From the NCBI GenBank assembly GCA_046758085.1, contig JBHHZP010000131.1, positions 1 through 10,072 on the forward strand: a stretch of DNA of 10,072 nucleotides, read 5' to 3'. A program made the translations under genes and the position numbers. This DNA comes from VRUB01 sp046758085. Lineage in GTDB: Bacteria; Pseudomonadota; Gammaproteobacteria; Acidiferrobacterales; SPGG2. Each line of letters opens with the position of its first letter. Positions within the stretch are counted from its first letter, which is position 1. The notes under the pieces were generated by a model. The model was not told the DNA's origin. It was given only the letters and a program-made list of their open reading frames with translations, and did not search any database. Below are positions 1 through 5,272 of this stretch, in pieces.

Positions 1-68
1 GCGTAGCGCCGCAGGTATGCACGGCGTGTCTCGGAAACAAAGACGCGATCCAGGCCTCTCAAGCGCAT
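1..68 (-). CDS. Possible 5' end of an unidentified gene, cut by the left edge
   Basis: On the reverse strand an ATG at 66-68 opens a frame that stays open to the window edge, about 22 codons beginning MRLRGLDRVFVSETRRAYLR. It lies in the same orientation as, and 71 bases downstream of, the second phaB-like gene, so it could be the next gene of that operon. The Shine-Dalgarno region is poor, with only an AAGAATGGG stretch just before the ATG. The fragment is too short to assign to a family. An open frame of this length occurs easily by chance, so the call rests mainly on position and plausible composition. Confidence 0.25.
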   Translation of the reverse strand, partial: MRLRGLDRVFVSETRRAYLRRY

Positions 69-139
69 CCCATTCTTAAGGCGTCTCTGGCTTGGCGAGT
101 TTCAGCGTTTCAAGCCGGGGCTTGTGGGGCAGCGATGGG

Positions 140-883
140 TCAGCACATATAAAGACCGCCGTTCACGGGTAGATTGGCACCCGTGATATAGCGCGTCTCG
201 TCGGCACTGAGGAATGCGACGGCGTCAGCGACCTCATCGGGCTGCGCCATCCGCCCCATCGGGATCTGCGCTACGATGGCGTCACGCAATTCGCCGGGAA
301 TCGCGAGTGTCATATTGGTCTCCACATAGCCTGGCGATATAGTGTTAACAGTAATGCCTTTGGCCGCCACTTCCTGCGCCAGCGCCATGGTAAATCCGTG
401 GACTCCAGCCTTGGCGGCGGAGTAGTTGGTCTGACCGAACTGGCCCTTCTGCCCGTTCACGGATGAGATGCTCACAATGCGGCCGAATCCCTGCTCGATC
501 ATGCCGCTGAGCACCTGGCGGGTAACGTTGAATATGCTATCCAGGTTGGTGGAAAGCACCGCCTCCCACTGCATTTTTTCCATTTTTCCGAGGGTTCGGT
601 CGCGTGTGATGCCGGCGCAGTTGACCAGAATCTCCACCGATCCGAGCCGTTCTTGCACTTCCCGCACCATTGCCGCGCTCGATTCGAACGACGAGACGTC
701 GCCCGGGACAATGGCGACATTCAGCTGCTCCTCGCGCCGCGCGCGCTGCCACGCAATGGCTGCCGCCTCTTCAGCGGGCAAATACCCGGCCACCACACGG
801 CGGCCCTGGGCGTAGAGGCGCTTGCACACCTGCGTGCCTATGCCGCCAATTCCTCCGGTCACGAGTGCTACCTTTTCGCTCAT
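140..883 (-). CDS. phaB: Acetoacetyl-CoA reductase paralogue (PhaB-like SDR), second copy
   Basis: This 247-residue classical short-chain dehydrogenase/reductase is predicted to reduce acetoacetyl-CoA to (R)-3-hydroxybutyryl-CoA in the cytoplasm. The N-terminal cofactor motif TGGIGGIG is at residues 9-16, and NCAGITRD around residue 90 is typical of PhaB. The catalytic Ser141, Tyr154 and Lys158 lie in a block running SSVNGQKGQFGQTNYSAAKAG. The C-terminal NGGLYMC resembles the usual PhaB ending. A longer frame opens at 997 but would overlap the phasin gene. The ATG at 883 puts the cofactor motif at its normal distance from the N-terminus and gives the normal PhaB length. It follows the phasin gene by 34 bases, so the two are probably co-transcribed. 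Compared with the phaA-linked copy, the loop after beta-2 lacks the Tyr-Arg pair (it reads AGYLPAEE), which may mean a different NAD(P)H preference. Confidence 0.93.
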   Translation of the reverse strand: MSEKVALVTGGIGGIGTQVCKRLYAQGRRVVAGYLPAEEAAAIAWQRARREEQLNVAIVPGDVSSFESSAAMVREVQERLGSVEILVNCAGITRDRTLGKMEKMQWEAVLSTNLDSIFNVTRQVLSGMIEQGFGRIVSISSVNGQKGQFGQTNYSAAKAGVHGFTMALAQEVAAKGITVNTISPGYVETNMTLAIPGELRDAIVAQIPMGRMAQPDEVADAVAFLSADETRYITGANLPVNGGLYMC

Positions 884-917
884 ACCAGGATCTCGACGGG
901 GTTTACTTGGACAAAAG

Positions 918-1283
918 TTACCGCTTCCGCGCCGCCGTTTCCTCGGGATAAGCAGGCGTTTTATGCGCAGCGGGCGCGGTCTGAGAAACGAACTCAACCG
1001 GCTCGACGGCGAGCATCGCTATTGTGCGGCGGGTGTGCTCCATCACTCGCTCCGCATACTCCTGGGCAAACTGCGCCTGACCGGCGATGATGTCATTGAG
1101 GCTCTGGGCCTGGCTGATCAGCCGCAGCTGGTTCACCCCGGCGTCGCACTGCAGCGCTACTGCTGCCAACTGCTGGTCGGCGAACTGGTCCCAGATGCGG
1201 ATATTGATCTGCGCGAGCTGTTTGATCAGATCCACACCCAGCCCATCGAATATGCGCATGTTGTCAAAGGTCTGGTGTCGCAT
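918..1283 (-). CDS. phaP: Phasin family protein (PHB granule-associated)
   Basis: This 121-residue protein has no signal peptide or membrane segment and is predicted to be almost wholly alpha-helical. Residues 5-91 have the amphipathic, Gln/Ala-rich pattern of small phasins, including WDQFADQQLAAVALQ (31-45) and FAQEYAERVMEHTRR (72-86). The last 30 residues are Ala/Pro-rich and probably disordered. Phasins coat PHB granules, control their number and size, and in some bacteria help the synthase. The ATG at 1283 follows an AAGGACGAG Shine-Dalgarno-like stretch. It has its own strong promoter and TGC-rich operator upstream, and the second phaB-like gene follows it by 34 bases. The family call rests on helical pattern and neighbourhood, because phasins are poorly conserved. 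Confidence 0.85.
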   Translation of the reverse strand: MRHQTFDNMRIFDGLGVDLIKQLAQINIRIWDQFADQQLAAVALQCDAGVNQLRLISQAQSLNDIIAGQAQFAQEYAERVMEHTRRTIAMLAVEPVEFVSQTAPAAHKTPAYPEETAARKR

Positions 1284-1323
1284 CAGGTCTCGTCCTTCTC
1301 GTCGCCCGTTTGTGCTTCATAAT

Positions 1324-1340
1324 ATGCTGCGTTGCAGCAT
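1324..1340. promoter_or_regulatory. Perfect TGC-rich palindrome, likely PhaR operator of the phasin promoter
   Basis: The 17-bp sequence ATGCTGC-GTT-GCAGCAT has two perfect 7-bp arms around a 3-bp spacer. Its core CTGC-N3-GCAG matches the CTGC-N3/4-GCAG target described for Paracoccus denitrificans PhaR. It covers most of the -10 box and the predicted start of the phasin promoter, a repressing position. phaR is encoded 1.3 kb away. Binding itself is inferred. Confidence 0.75.
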
Positions 1341-1364
1341 AGTCCAGCAGATTTCCCTTGTCAA
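1336..1364 (-). promoter_or_regulatory. Sigma70-type promoter of the phasin-phaB2 operon
   Basis: On the reverse strand there is a consensus TTGACA -35 box (1359-1364), a 17-bp spacer and a TATGCT -10 box (1336-1341, 4 of 6 consensus). Transcription would begin near 1329, giving a leader of about 46 bases before the phasin ATG. The -10 box is embedded in the TGC-rich operator palindrome. This is the strongest promoter match I found in the window. Confidence 0.65.
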
Positions 1365-1370
1365 CTCGAT

Positions 1371-1403
1371 TGCTGCAAGCGGGCCTGCAGCATAGCTGCA
1401 GCA
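1371..1403. promoter_or_regulatory. Upstream TGC-rich inverted-repeat cluster, possible second PhaR site
   Basis: Just upstream of the phasin -35 box there is a TGCTGCA (1371-1377), then a perfect 17-bp palindrome CTGCAGC-ATA-GCTGCAG (1385-1401). The CTGCAGCA unit occurs twice, at 1385 and 1396, 11 bp apart. The 9-mer GCAGCATAG at 1387-1395 also occurs at 1334 in the proximal operator, exactly 53 bp (about five helical turns) away. No T-tract follows on either strand, so it is more likely a protein-binding site than a terminator for the hydrolase gene. Confidence 0.5.
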
Positions 1404-1449
1404 AATTTGAGCAGGCGGCCTACAACAGCAGGAACTTTTCAGCCCGTTG

Positions 1450-2370
1450 TCAATTCCGCCATTGGCTTTTGCGAGGCCTGTGCATTGACAACCACTGCGT
1501 GGACCGCTTCCACCACGGACGCGACGCGCGTTCAACGAAACCGACCAGTAGCCGCACAAACCGATCGGGCTGCTCGAGCTGTGGCGAATGGCCCACGTCC
1601 TGCCAGATCACCAGCCGGCTTCGCGGCAGTCTGCGCGACAGCCCGGCCAGCGCTTCCGGCGATATCAGAACATCTTGCGCGCCCCCCAGGACAACATTGC
1701 GTTGCTTAACGGCAGCCAAGTCCGCCTCTATGTTCCACGCATCCAGTGTCTGCAGATGGCCGATGACTGCCGGCGGGGCCATGCGTGCGGCGTCGCTCAC
1801 AAGTGTGATAAACGCGTCATCGTAGGCCAGCGTCGGCGCAAGGCGCATTAAGGCGCGACGCAACAGGGGGCGGTGCACACCGAGGTGGCGCAACAAACGA
1901 TAGGTTGCACCAAGGGTAACCACCGAGGTCCCAACGTTGGCGTCGAACAGGCGCGACACCCAGTGAGAGAAAGAATCTCCGTTTCGCACTACCGAACGAC
2001 CCTCGGCCGGCGGCGGCGCAACCAGCAACAGCGATCGGATAAGATCAGGATGGTCTCGTGCCGCCTGCAAAGCCACTGCCCCGCCGAGTGAATGTCCGAC
2101 CAGGTGCACGTCACACAGATTCAGGCTGGTGAGGAAGTCGAAAACGTCATTCGTCAATACCTCGATGTTGTGACCGAAGCCGGGGCGCGCGCTATCGCCG
2201 CAACCGCGCAGATCCGGGGCATACGCACGATAACCGCTCGGCAATCGCTCCAGCACCGGCTCCCACCAGCGCCAAGAGCCGAAGTTGCCGTGCAGCAGGA
2301 CCAGCGTGATGTCGCCGTCACCGGCGACGCGATAATGGATCCGCAGGTTGGGGGTTTGAACGAAGGGCAC
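1450..2370 (-). CDS. Alpha/beta hydrolase of unknown substrate in the PHB cluster
   Basis: This 306-residue alpha/beta-hydrolase fold protein has an oxyanion-region LLHGNF (25-30), then APDLRGCGDS (51-60). The nucleophile elbow GHSLGG has Ser94. The predicted acid is Asp233 (GGAQDVLIS) and the base His261 (DVGHSPQLEQPDRF). The triad is complete, so it should be active. There is no signal peptide. The GTG at 2370 is chosen because AAAAAGGAA sits just upstream and the N-terminus MPFVQTPNLRIHYRVAG is standard for the fold. Possible substrates are 3-hydroxybutyrate oligomers, PHB itself or a CoA thioester; these are guesses from position between phaR and the phasin gene. Residues 281-306 form a short tail with eight Arg/Lys and four Trp, unusual for this fold, which could bind a granule or membrane surface. 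Haloalkane dehalogenase, epoxide hydrolase or general esterase remain possible. Confidence 0.85.
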   Translation of the reverse strand: MPFVQTPNLRIHYRVAGDGDITLVLLHGNFGSWRWWEPVLERLPSGYRAYAPDLRGCGDSARPGFGHNIEVLTNDVFDFLTSLNLCDVHLVGHSLGGAVALQAARDHPDLIRSLLLVAPPPAEGRSVVRNGDSFSHWVSRLFDANVGTSVVTLGATYRLLRHLGVHRPLLRRALMRLAPTLAYDDAFITLVSDAARMAPPAVIGHLQTLDAWNIEADLAAVKQRNVVLGGAQDVLISPEALAGLSRRLPRSRLVIWQDVGHSPQLEQPDRFVRLLVGFVERASRPWWKRSTQWLSMHRPRKSQWRN

Positions 2371-2424
2371 GTCGTTCCTTTTTGTTCATTCGCAGTCCCC
2401 CATATCGGTTTCTTCTTGCCTTGC

Positions 2425-2453
2425 AAACTAGTCCACGCTCCCGGCATTGTCAA
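2425..2453 (-). promoter_or_regulatory. Candidate promoter of the hydrolase gene
   Basis: On the reverse strand a consensus TTGACA (2448-2453) is followed after 17 bp by TAGTTT (2425-2430), only 3 of 6 for a -10 box. Transcription would start about 50 bases before the GTG. The 177-bp gap after phaR makes a separate promoter plausible. No TGC-rich operator is visible here, unlike at the phasin and phaA promoters. Confidence 0.35.
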
Positions 2454-2454
2454 A

Positions 2455-2471
2455 GCGCGTAATCGACGCGC
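2455..2471 (-). terminator. Weak hairpin downstream of phaR
   Basis: A perfect 6-bp GC-rich stem (GCGCGT / ACGCGC) with a 5-base loop lies about 75 bases past the phaR stop. On the reverse strand it is followed only by TTTG, so it is at best a weak intrinsic terminator. It sits directly against the -35 box of the candidate hydrolase promoter and could instead be a chance palindrome. Confidence 0.25.
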
Positions 2472-2547
2472 GCATCCTGGGCCCAGACTGGGCAAGCGTA
2501 CGTGGGAAGGGTGAATGGTGGGTGGCGTCGCCGCTGGGTGTAGGCGA

Positions 2548-3054
2548 TCAGGATTTATCCGGCTCGTTCGAACTCTCGTCGTCGCCGCTCTTTTGTTTGA
2601 CGCCTGCTGCTTTAAAAAAGCTGTCCTGGATTTCCTGCCAGATCTTCAAATTGCGTCGCGTCAGCTCGGTCATCGCGTCCATGGGAGTGGTGCCCAACAC
2701 ATTTTTCATCTGGTCCTGCATCAGTTTTTGCTGCTCCATGAACAGCCCCAGGCTCTTCTCGAGGTAGCTCGTGAAAGGAGCCTGTACCGTGTCGCCGTAG
2801 AAACGGATCATCTTTGACAAGATCTCTGTGGTAAACAACGGCTTGCCGCCCGATTCCTTCTCGATAATGACCTGCAGCAAGATACTACGGGTCAGGTCCT
2901 CATCGTTGTTGGCACCCACGACCTTGAAGTCAACACCGTTCACGACCAGCTCGCGCACATCAGACAAAGTAATGTAACGACTCAGCTCGGTGTCATACAA
3001 CCGGCGATTGGGATACTTCTTGATGATTCGTGTCGCTGCCACGGTATCAAGCAC
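2548..3054 (-). CDS. phaR: PhaR, PHB-responsive transcriptional repressor
   Basis: This 168-residue protein carries the hallmark PHB/PHA accumulation regulator DNA-binding region, with KKYPNRRLYDT at residues 12-22 and YITLSDVRELV at 27-37. An amphipathic helical segment follows, rich in Gln/Met (FMEQQKLMQDQMKNVLG, 105-121), like the PHB-binding region of the family. The last 18 residues are charged and probably disordered. In Ralstonia and Paracoccus, PhaR represses phasin and its own gene and is titrated off DNA by nascent PHB. It starts with GTG, 15 bases after the phaB stop, and has no clear Shine-Dalgarno sequence. It is therefore probably translated by coupling to phaB and transcribed from the phaA promoter, which itself carries a probable PhaR site, giving autoregulation. 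Confidence 0.95.
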   Translation of the reverse strand: MLDTVAATRIIKKYPNRRLYDTELSRYITLSDVRELVVNGVDFKVVGANNDEDLTRSILLQVIIEKESGGKPLFTTEILSKMIRFYGDTVQAPFTSYLEKSLGLFMEQQKLMQDQMKNVLGTTPMDAMTELTRRNLKIWQEIQDSFFKAAGVKQKSGDDESSNEPDKS

Positions 3055-3069
3055 AGCGCTGGTCGCTGC

Positions 3070-3819
3070 TTAAGTCATATACTGACCACCATTGATCGAA
3101 ATATCGGCCCCGGTAATGAACGCCGCTTCCTCGGAGGACAGACACTCTACCACATACGCCACCTCTTCCGGCTCCCCCAGCCGGCCTACCGGGATCTGCG
3201 CGATGATCTTGTTGCGGGCGTCTTCGGGTACGGCCATCACCATCTCGGTAGCGATGTAACCGGGAGAAATTGTGTTCACGGTCACGCCCTTGCGTGCCAC
3301 TTCCTGTGCCAGCGCCATGGTAAAACCATGCATGCCCGCCTTCGCTGCCGAGTAGTTGCTCTGACCAAACTGGCCCTTCTGCCCGTTGATCGACGAGATG
3401 TTGATGATACGACCGAAACCACGGTCCAACATTCCCTGGATTAGTGGGCGCGTAACATTGAACACGCTGTCCAGATTCGTACTGATCACCGCATCCCATT
3501 GCTCATGGCTCATCCTGCGAAACGTGGCGTCGCGCGTAATACCGGCATTGTTTACCAGTATGTCTACCGGACCGATGTCCTTCTTGATCTGTGCGATTAA
3601 CGCCTCGCATTCCGGGTAGTGGTTGACATCGGCCTTGATCGTGGCGATCTCATAGCTCTCCGACTTGCACGCGTCACGCCACTTCTGTGTTTTTTCTTCA
3701 TTGCGGTAGTTGGTCGCGACGCGGCAACCGGCATCTGCCAGGCGCTTGCAAATCGCAGTGCCGATGCCACCGGTCCCCCCCGTGACTAACGCCACCTTCC
3801 CCTCCAGCTTCTTACTCAT
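3070..3819 (-). CDS. phaB: Acetoacetyl-CoA reductase (PhaB), phaA-linked copy
   Basis: This 249-residue short-chain dehydrogenase/reductase catalyses step two of PHB synthesis, making (R)-3-hydroxybutyryl-CoA. The cofactor motif TGGTGGIG is at residues 13-20, NNAGITRDATF at 90-100, and the structural Asn is in STNLDS (113-118). The catalytic Ser143, Tyr156 and Lys160 sit in SSINGQKGQFGQSNYSAAKAG, and the C-terminus is NGGQYMT. The ATG at 3819 is chosen over an upstream start at 3870, which would overlap phaA and add a non-homologous 17-residue leader. It lies 5 bases after the phaA stop with a GAGAGATAA ribosome site inside the phaA end, so the genes are coupled. The loop after beta-2 reads TNYRNEEK, with Arg39 a candidate contact for the NADPH phosphate. 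This is probably the main pathway reductase. Confidence 0.95.
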   Translation of the reverse strand: MSKKLEGKVALVTGGTGGIGTAICKRLADAGCRVATNYRNEEKTQKWRDACKSESYEIATIKADVNHYPECEALIAQIKKDIGPVDILVNNAGITRDATFRRMSHEQWDAVISTNLDSVFNVTRPLIQGMLDRGFGRIINISSINGQKGQFGQSNYSAAKAGMHGFTMALAQEVARKGVTVNTISPGYIATEMVMAVPEDARNKIIAQIPVGRLGEPEEVAYVVECLSSEEAAFITGADISINGGQYMT

Positions 3820-3824
3820 TAGCT

Positions 3825-5006
3825 TTATCTCTCGATCGCTATTGCGACACCCTGCCCGCCACCGATGCACAGCGTAGCCAAGCCCTTGCGCGCCTCACGT
3901 CTTGCCATCTCGTGCAAGAGTGTAACAAGAATACGGGCGCCGGATGCACCGATCGGGTGGCCGATTGCAATGGCGCCGCCGTTGACATTCACCTTGCGGA
4001 CATCCCACCGCAGGCCGCGGTTCACCGAGATCGCCTGCGCCGCAAACGCTTCGTTCGCCTCGATCAAATCCAGATCATCCACCGTCCAGCCCGCCTTTTC
4101 AAGACATAGCGTAGAGGCCGGAATCGGACCCGTGCCCATAATCGCGGGGTCCACACCGGCGCTCGTATAGCTCACGACCCGCGCCATCGACTTCAGCCCC
4201 AGCTTCTTGGCATTCGTCTCTGTGGTGACGATCACGGCGGCGGCGCCATCATTGATGCCGGAGGCATTGCCGGCGGTGACGCTCCCTTCCTTGTCGAACG
4301 CGGGCCGCAGTTTCTGTAACCCCTCGGCAGTGGTTCCAGGTCTGGGGAATTCGTCGGTATCAAAGACAATAGGGTCACCCTTGCGTTGGGGAATCTCGAC
4401 CGGGATGATCTCGTCTTTGAAGCGACCCTCCTTCTGCGCAGCCTCGGCCTTCTGCTGAGAGGCGGCTGCAAACTCATCCTGCTCGCGGCGGTTGATCTCA
4501 TACTTCTTCGCGATATTTTCCGCGGTGTTGCCCATGTGATATTGGTTGAAGGCGTCCCACAGACCATCCACGATCATCGAGTCCTTCATTGCCCAATCAC
4601 CCATCTTGGTGCCGACGCGCGATTTTGGCAGCACGTGTGGCGCGAGGCTCATGTTTTCCTGTCCGCCGGCGATAATCACCTCGGCGTCACCGCAACGGAT
4701 CGCCTGCGCCGCCAGGTGCACCGACTTGAGCCCGCTTCCGCAAACCTTATTGATAGTCATGCACGGCACCGATGACGGCAAACCGGCCTCGATCGCCGCC
4801 TGGCGCGCAGGGTTCTGGCCGACTCCGGCCGTCAGGATCTGGCCCATAATCACTTCGTCCACCTGCTCCGGCTTCAACCCGCTGCGCTCGAGGACGGCGG
4901 CGACTACCTTGGCACCGAGACTGCTGGCGGGAATCCGGGACAGGGTCCCACCGAAAGATCCGACCGCAGTACGGCCTGCGGCCACGATGACGACGTCTTC
5001 GCTCAT
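3825..5006 (-). CDS. phaA: Acetyl-CoA acetyltransferase (beta-ketothiolase, PhaA)
   Basis: This 393-residue biosynthetic thiolase condenses two acetyl-CoA to acetoacetyl-CoA, the first step of PHB synthesis. The acyl-enzyme Cys89 lies in INKVCGSGLKSV, the second signature NEAFAAQA is at 318-325, His350 is in GGAIAIGHPIGASG, and the proton-shuttling Cys380 is in CIGGGQG. Length and spacing match the Zoogloea/Ralstonia enzymes. The ATG at 5006 is preferred to an earlier frame start at 5066: a GAGGAGAG ribosome site precedes it and the N-terminus MSEDVVIVAAGRTAVGSFGG is canonical. It is the first gene of phaA-phaB-phaR and is divergent from phaE-phaC. Its promoter overlaps a degenerate copy of the phasin operator. 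Confidence 0.97.
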   Translation of the reverse strand: MSEDVVIVAAGRTAVGSFGGTLSRIPASSLGAKVVAAVLERSGLKPEQVDEVIMGQILTAGVGQNPARQAAIEAGLPSSVPCMTINKVCGSGLKSVHLAAQAIRCGDAEVIIAGGQENMSLAPHVLPKSRVGTKMGDWAMKDSMIVDGLWDAFNQYHMGNTAENIAKKYEINRREQDEFAAASQQKAEAAQKEGRFKDEIIPVEIPQRKGDPIVFDTDEFPRPGTTAEGLQKLRPAFDKEGSVTAGNASGINDGAAAVIVTTETNAKKLGLKSMARVVSYTSAGVDPAIMGTGPIPASTLCLEKAGWTVDDLDLIEANEAFAAQAISVNRGLRWDVRKVNVNGGAIAIGHPIGASGARILVTLLHEMARREARKGLATLCIGGGQGVAIAIER

Positions 5007-5010
5007 TGTG

Positions 5011-5018
5011 CTCTCCTC
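5011..5018 (-). promoter_or_regulatory. Ribosome binding site of phaA
   Basis: On the reverse strand GAGGAGAG lies 4 bases before the ATG at 5006. It decides the start codon of phaA, because the alternative upstream ATG at 5066 has no such site. Confidence 0.8.
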
Positions 5019-5071
5019 GTGTATAAGGCTGTTGGCGCTGGATTCTTTGGGAAGGTGCCGCGGCACCCGGT

Positions 5072-5088
5072 TTGCGGCATCGCAGCAT
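5072..5088. promoter_or_regulatory. Degenerate PhaR-type operator at the phaA promoter
   Basis: TTGCGGC-ATC-GCAGCAT has the same 7-3-7 layout as the phasin operator. One arm (GCAGCAT) is identical and the other differs at two of seven positions. The flanking 9-mer GCAGCATAG (5082-5090) is shared exactly with both phasin-side sites. It overlaps the -10 box of the predicted phaA promoter. Binding by PhaR is inferred and is probably weaker than at the perfect site. Confidence 0.55.
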
Positions 5089-5113
5089 AGACTAGCAAAT
5101 TTCGCCCTTCCAA
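5084..5113 (-). promoter_or_regulatory. Candidate promoter of phaA-phaB-phaR
   Basis: On the reverse strand TTGGAA (5108-5113, 4 of 6) is followed after 18 bp by TATGCT (5084-5089, 4 of 6). The -10 hexamer, the bases around it and its overlap with a TGC-rich inverted repeat copy the phasin promoter. Transcription would begin near 5077, about 70 bases before the phaA ATG. Confidence 0.5.
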
Positions 5114-5151
5114 ACCATCACTTGCGCCCAAAACCTGATCATGATTGCTAT

Positions 5152-5178
5152 TTGTTGCGGCGCACAAAAACTTATGTT
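5152..5178 (+). promoter_or_regulatory. Weak candidate promoter for phaE-phaC
   Basis: The best forward-strand match is TTGTTG (5152-5157), a short 15-bp spacer and TATGTT (5173-5178). The -35 box overlaps an imperfect inverted repeat around TGCGGCGCA (5156-5164). No CTGC-N3-GCAG element is visible on this side, so phaEC may escape direct PhaR control. The match is weak and a promoter elsewhere in 5090-5240, or an alternative sigma factor, is possible. Confidence 0.25.
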
Positions 5179-5242
5179 AGCCTCTCGCGCTAGCGGGATT
5201 AGAATTCCGACAGCATCGGCCGGCCGCCGCCCGGCAGCGAAT

Positions 5243-5263
5243 CAGGGCAATCGCCCCTGGAGG
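5243..5263 (+). promoter_or_regulatory. Ribosome binding site of phaE with adjoining hairpin
   Basis: TGGAGG (5258-5263) lies 9 bases before the phaE ATG. Immediately upstream, CA-GGGC / GCCC-TG with an AATC loop and one bulged C can fold into a small hairpin whose 3' strand reaches into the ribosome site. It could modestly limit initiation. The site itself is clear; the hairpin role is speculative. Confidence 0.6.
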
Positions 5264-5272
5264 CTTTAGACC

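Noticed and set aside
111..124. CAAGCC-GG-GGCTTG palindrome downstream of the second phaB, considered as terminator
   Set aside because: The usable stem is only 5 bp and no T-tract follows on the reverse strand.
884..997. Upstream extension of the phasin-linked phaB by 38 residues
   Set aside because: It would overlap the phasin gene, is Arg-rich and unlike any PhaB N-terminus, and the ATG at 883 gives the standard start.
822..1322. 166-codon forward frame across the phaB2-phasin junction
   Set aside because: It is antisense to two supported genes and has no ribosome site or recognisable motif.
2477..2486. CTGGGCCCAG palindrome between phaR and the hydrolase gene
   Set aside because: It has no spacer or T-tract and does not resemble the TGC-rich operators; probably chance.
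3047..3499. 150-codon reverse frame overlapping the phaA-linked phaB
   Set aside because: Same strand but another frame of phaB; Gly/Arg-rich shadow composition.
5007..5066. Upstream ATG extending phaA by 20 residues
   Set aside because: There is no ribosome site there, whereas GAGGAGAG precedes the ATG at 5006 and the thiolase N-terminus begins there.
5217..5226. CGGCCGGCCG palindrome in the phaE leader
   Set aside because: Simple GC-rich self-complementarity with no promoter relation; likely chance in GC-rich DNA.
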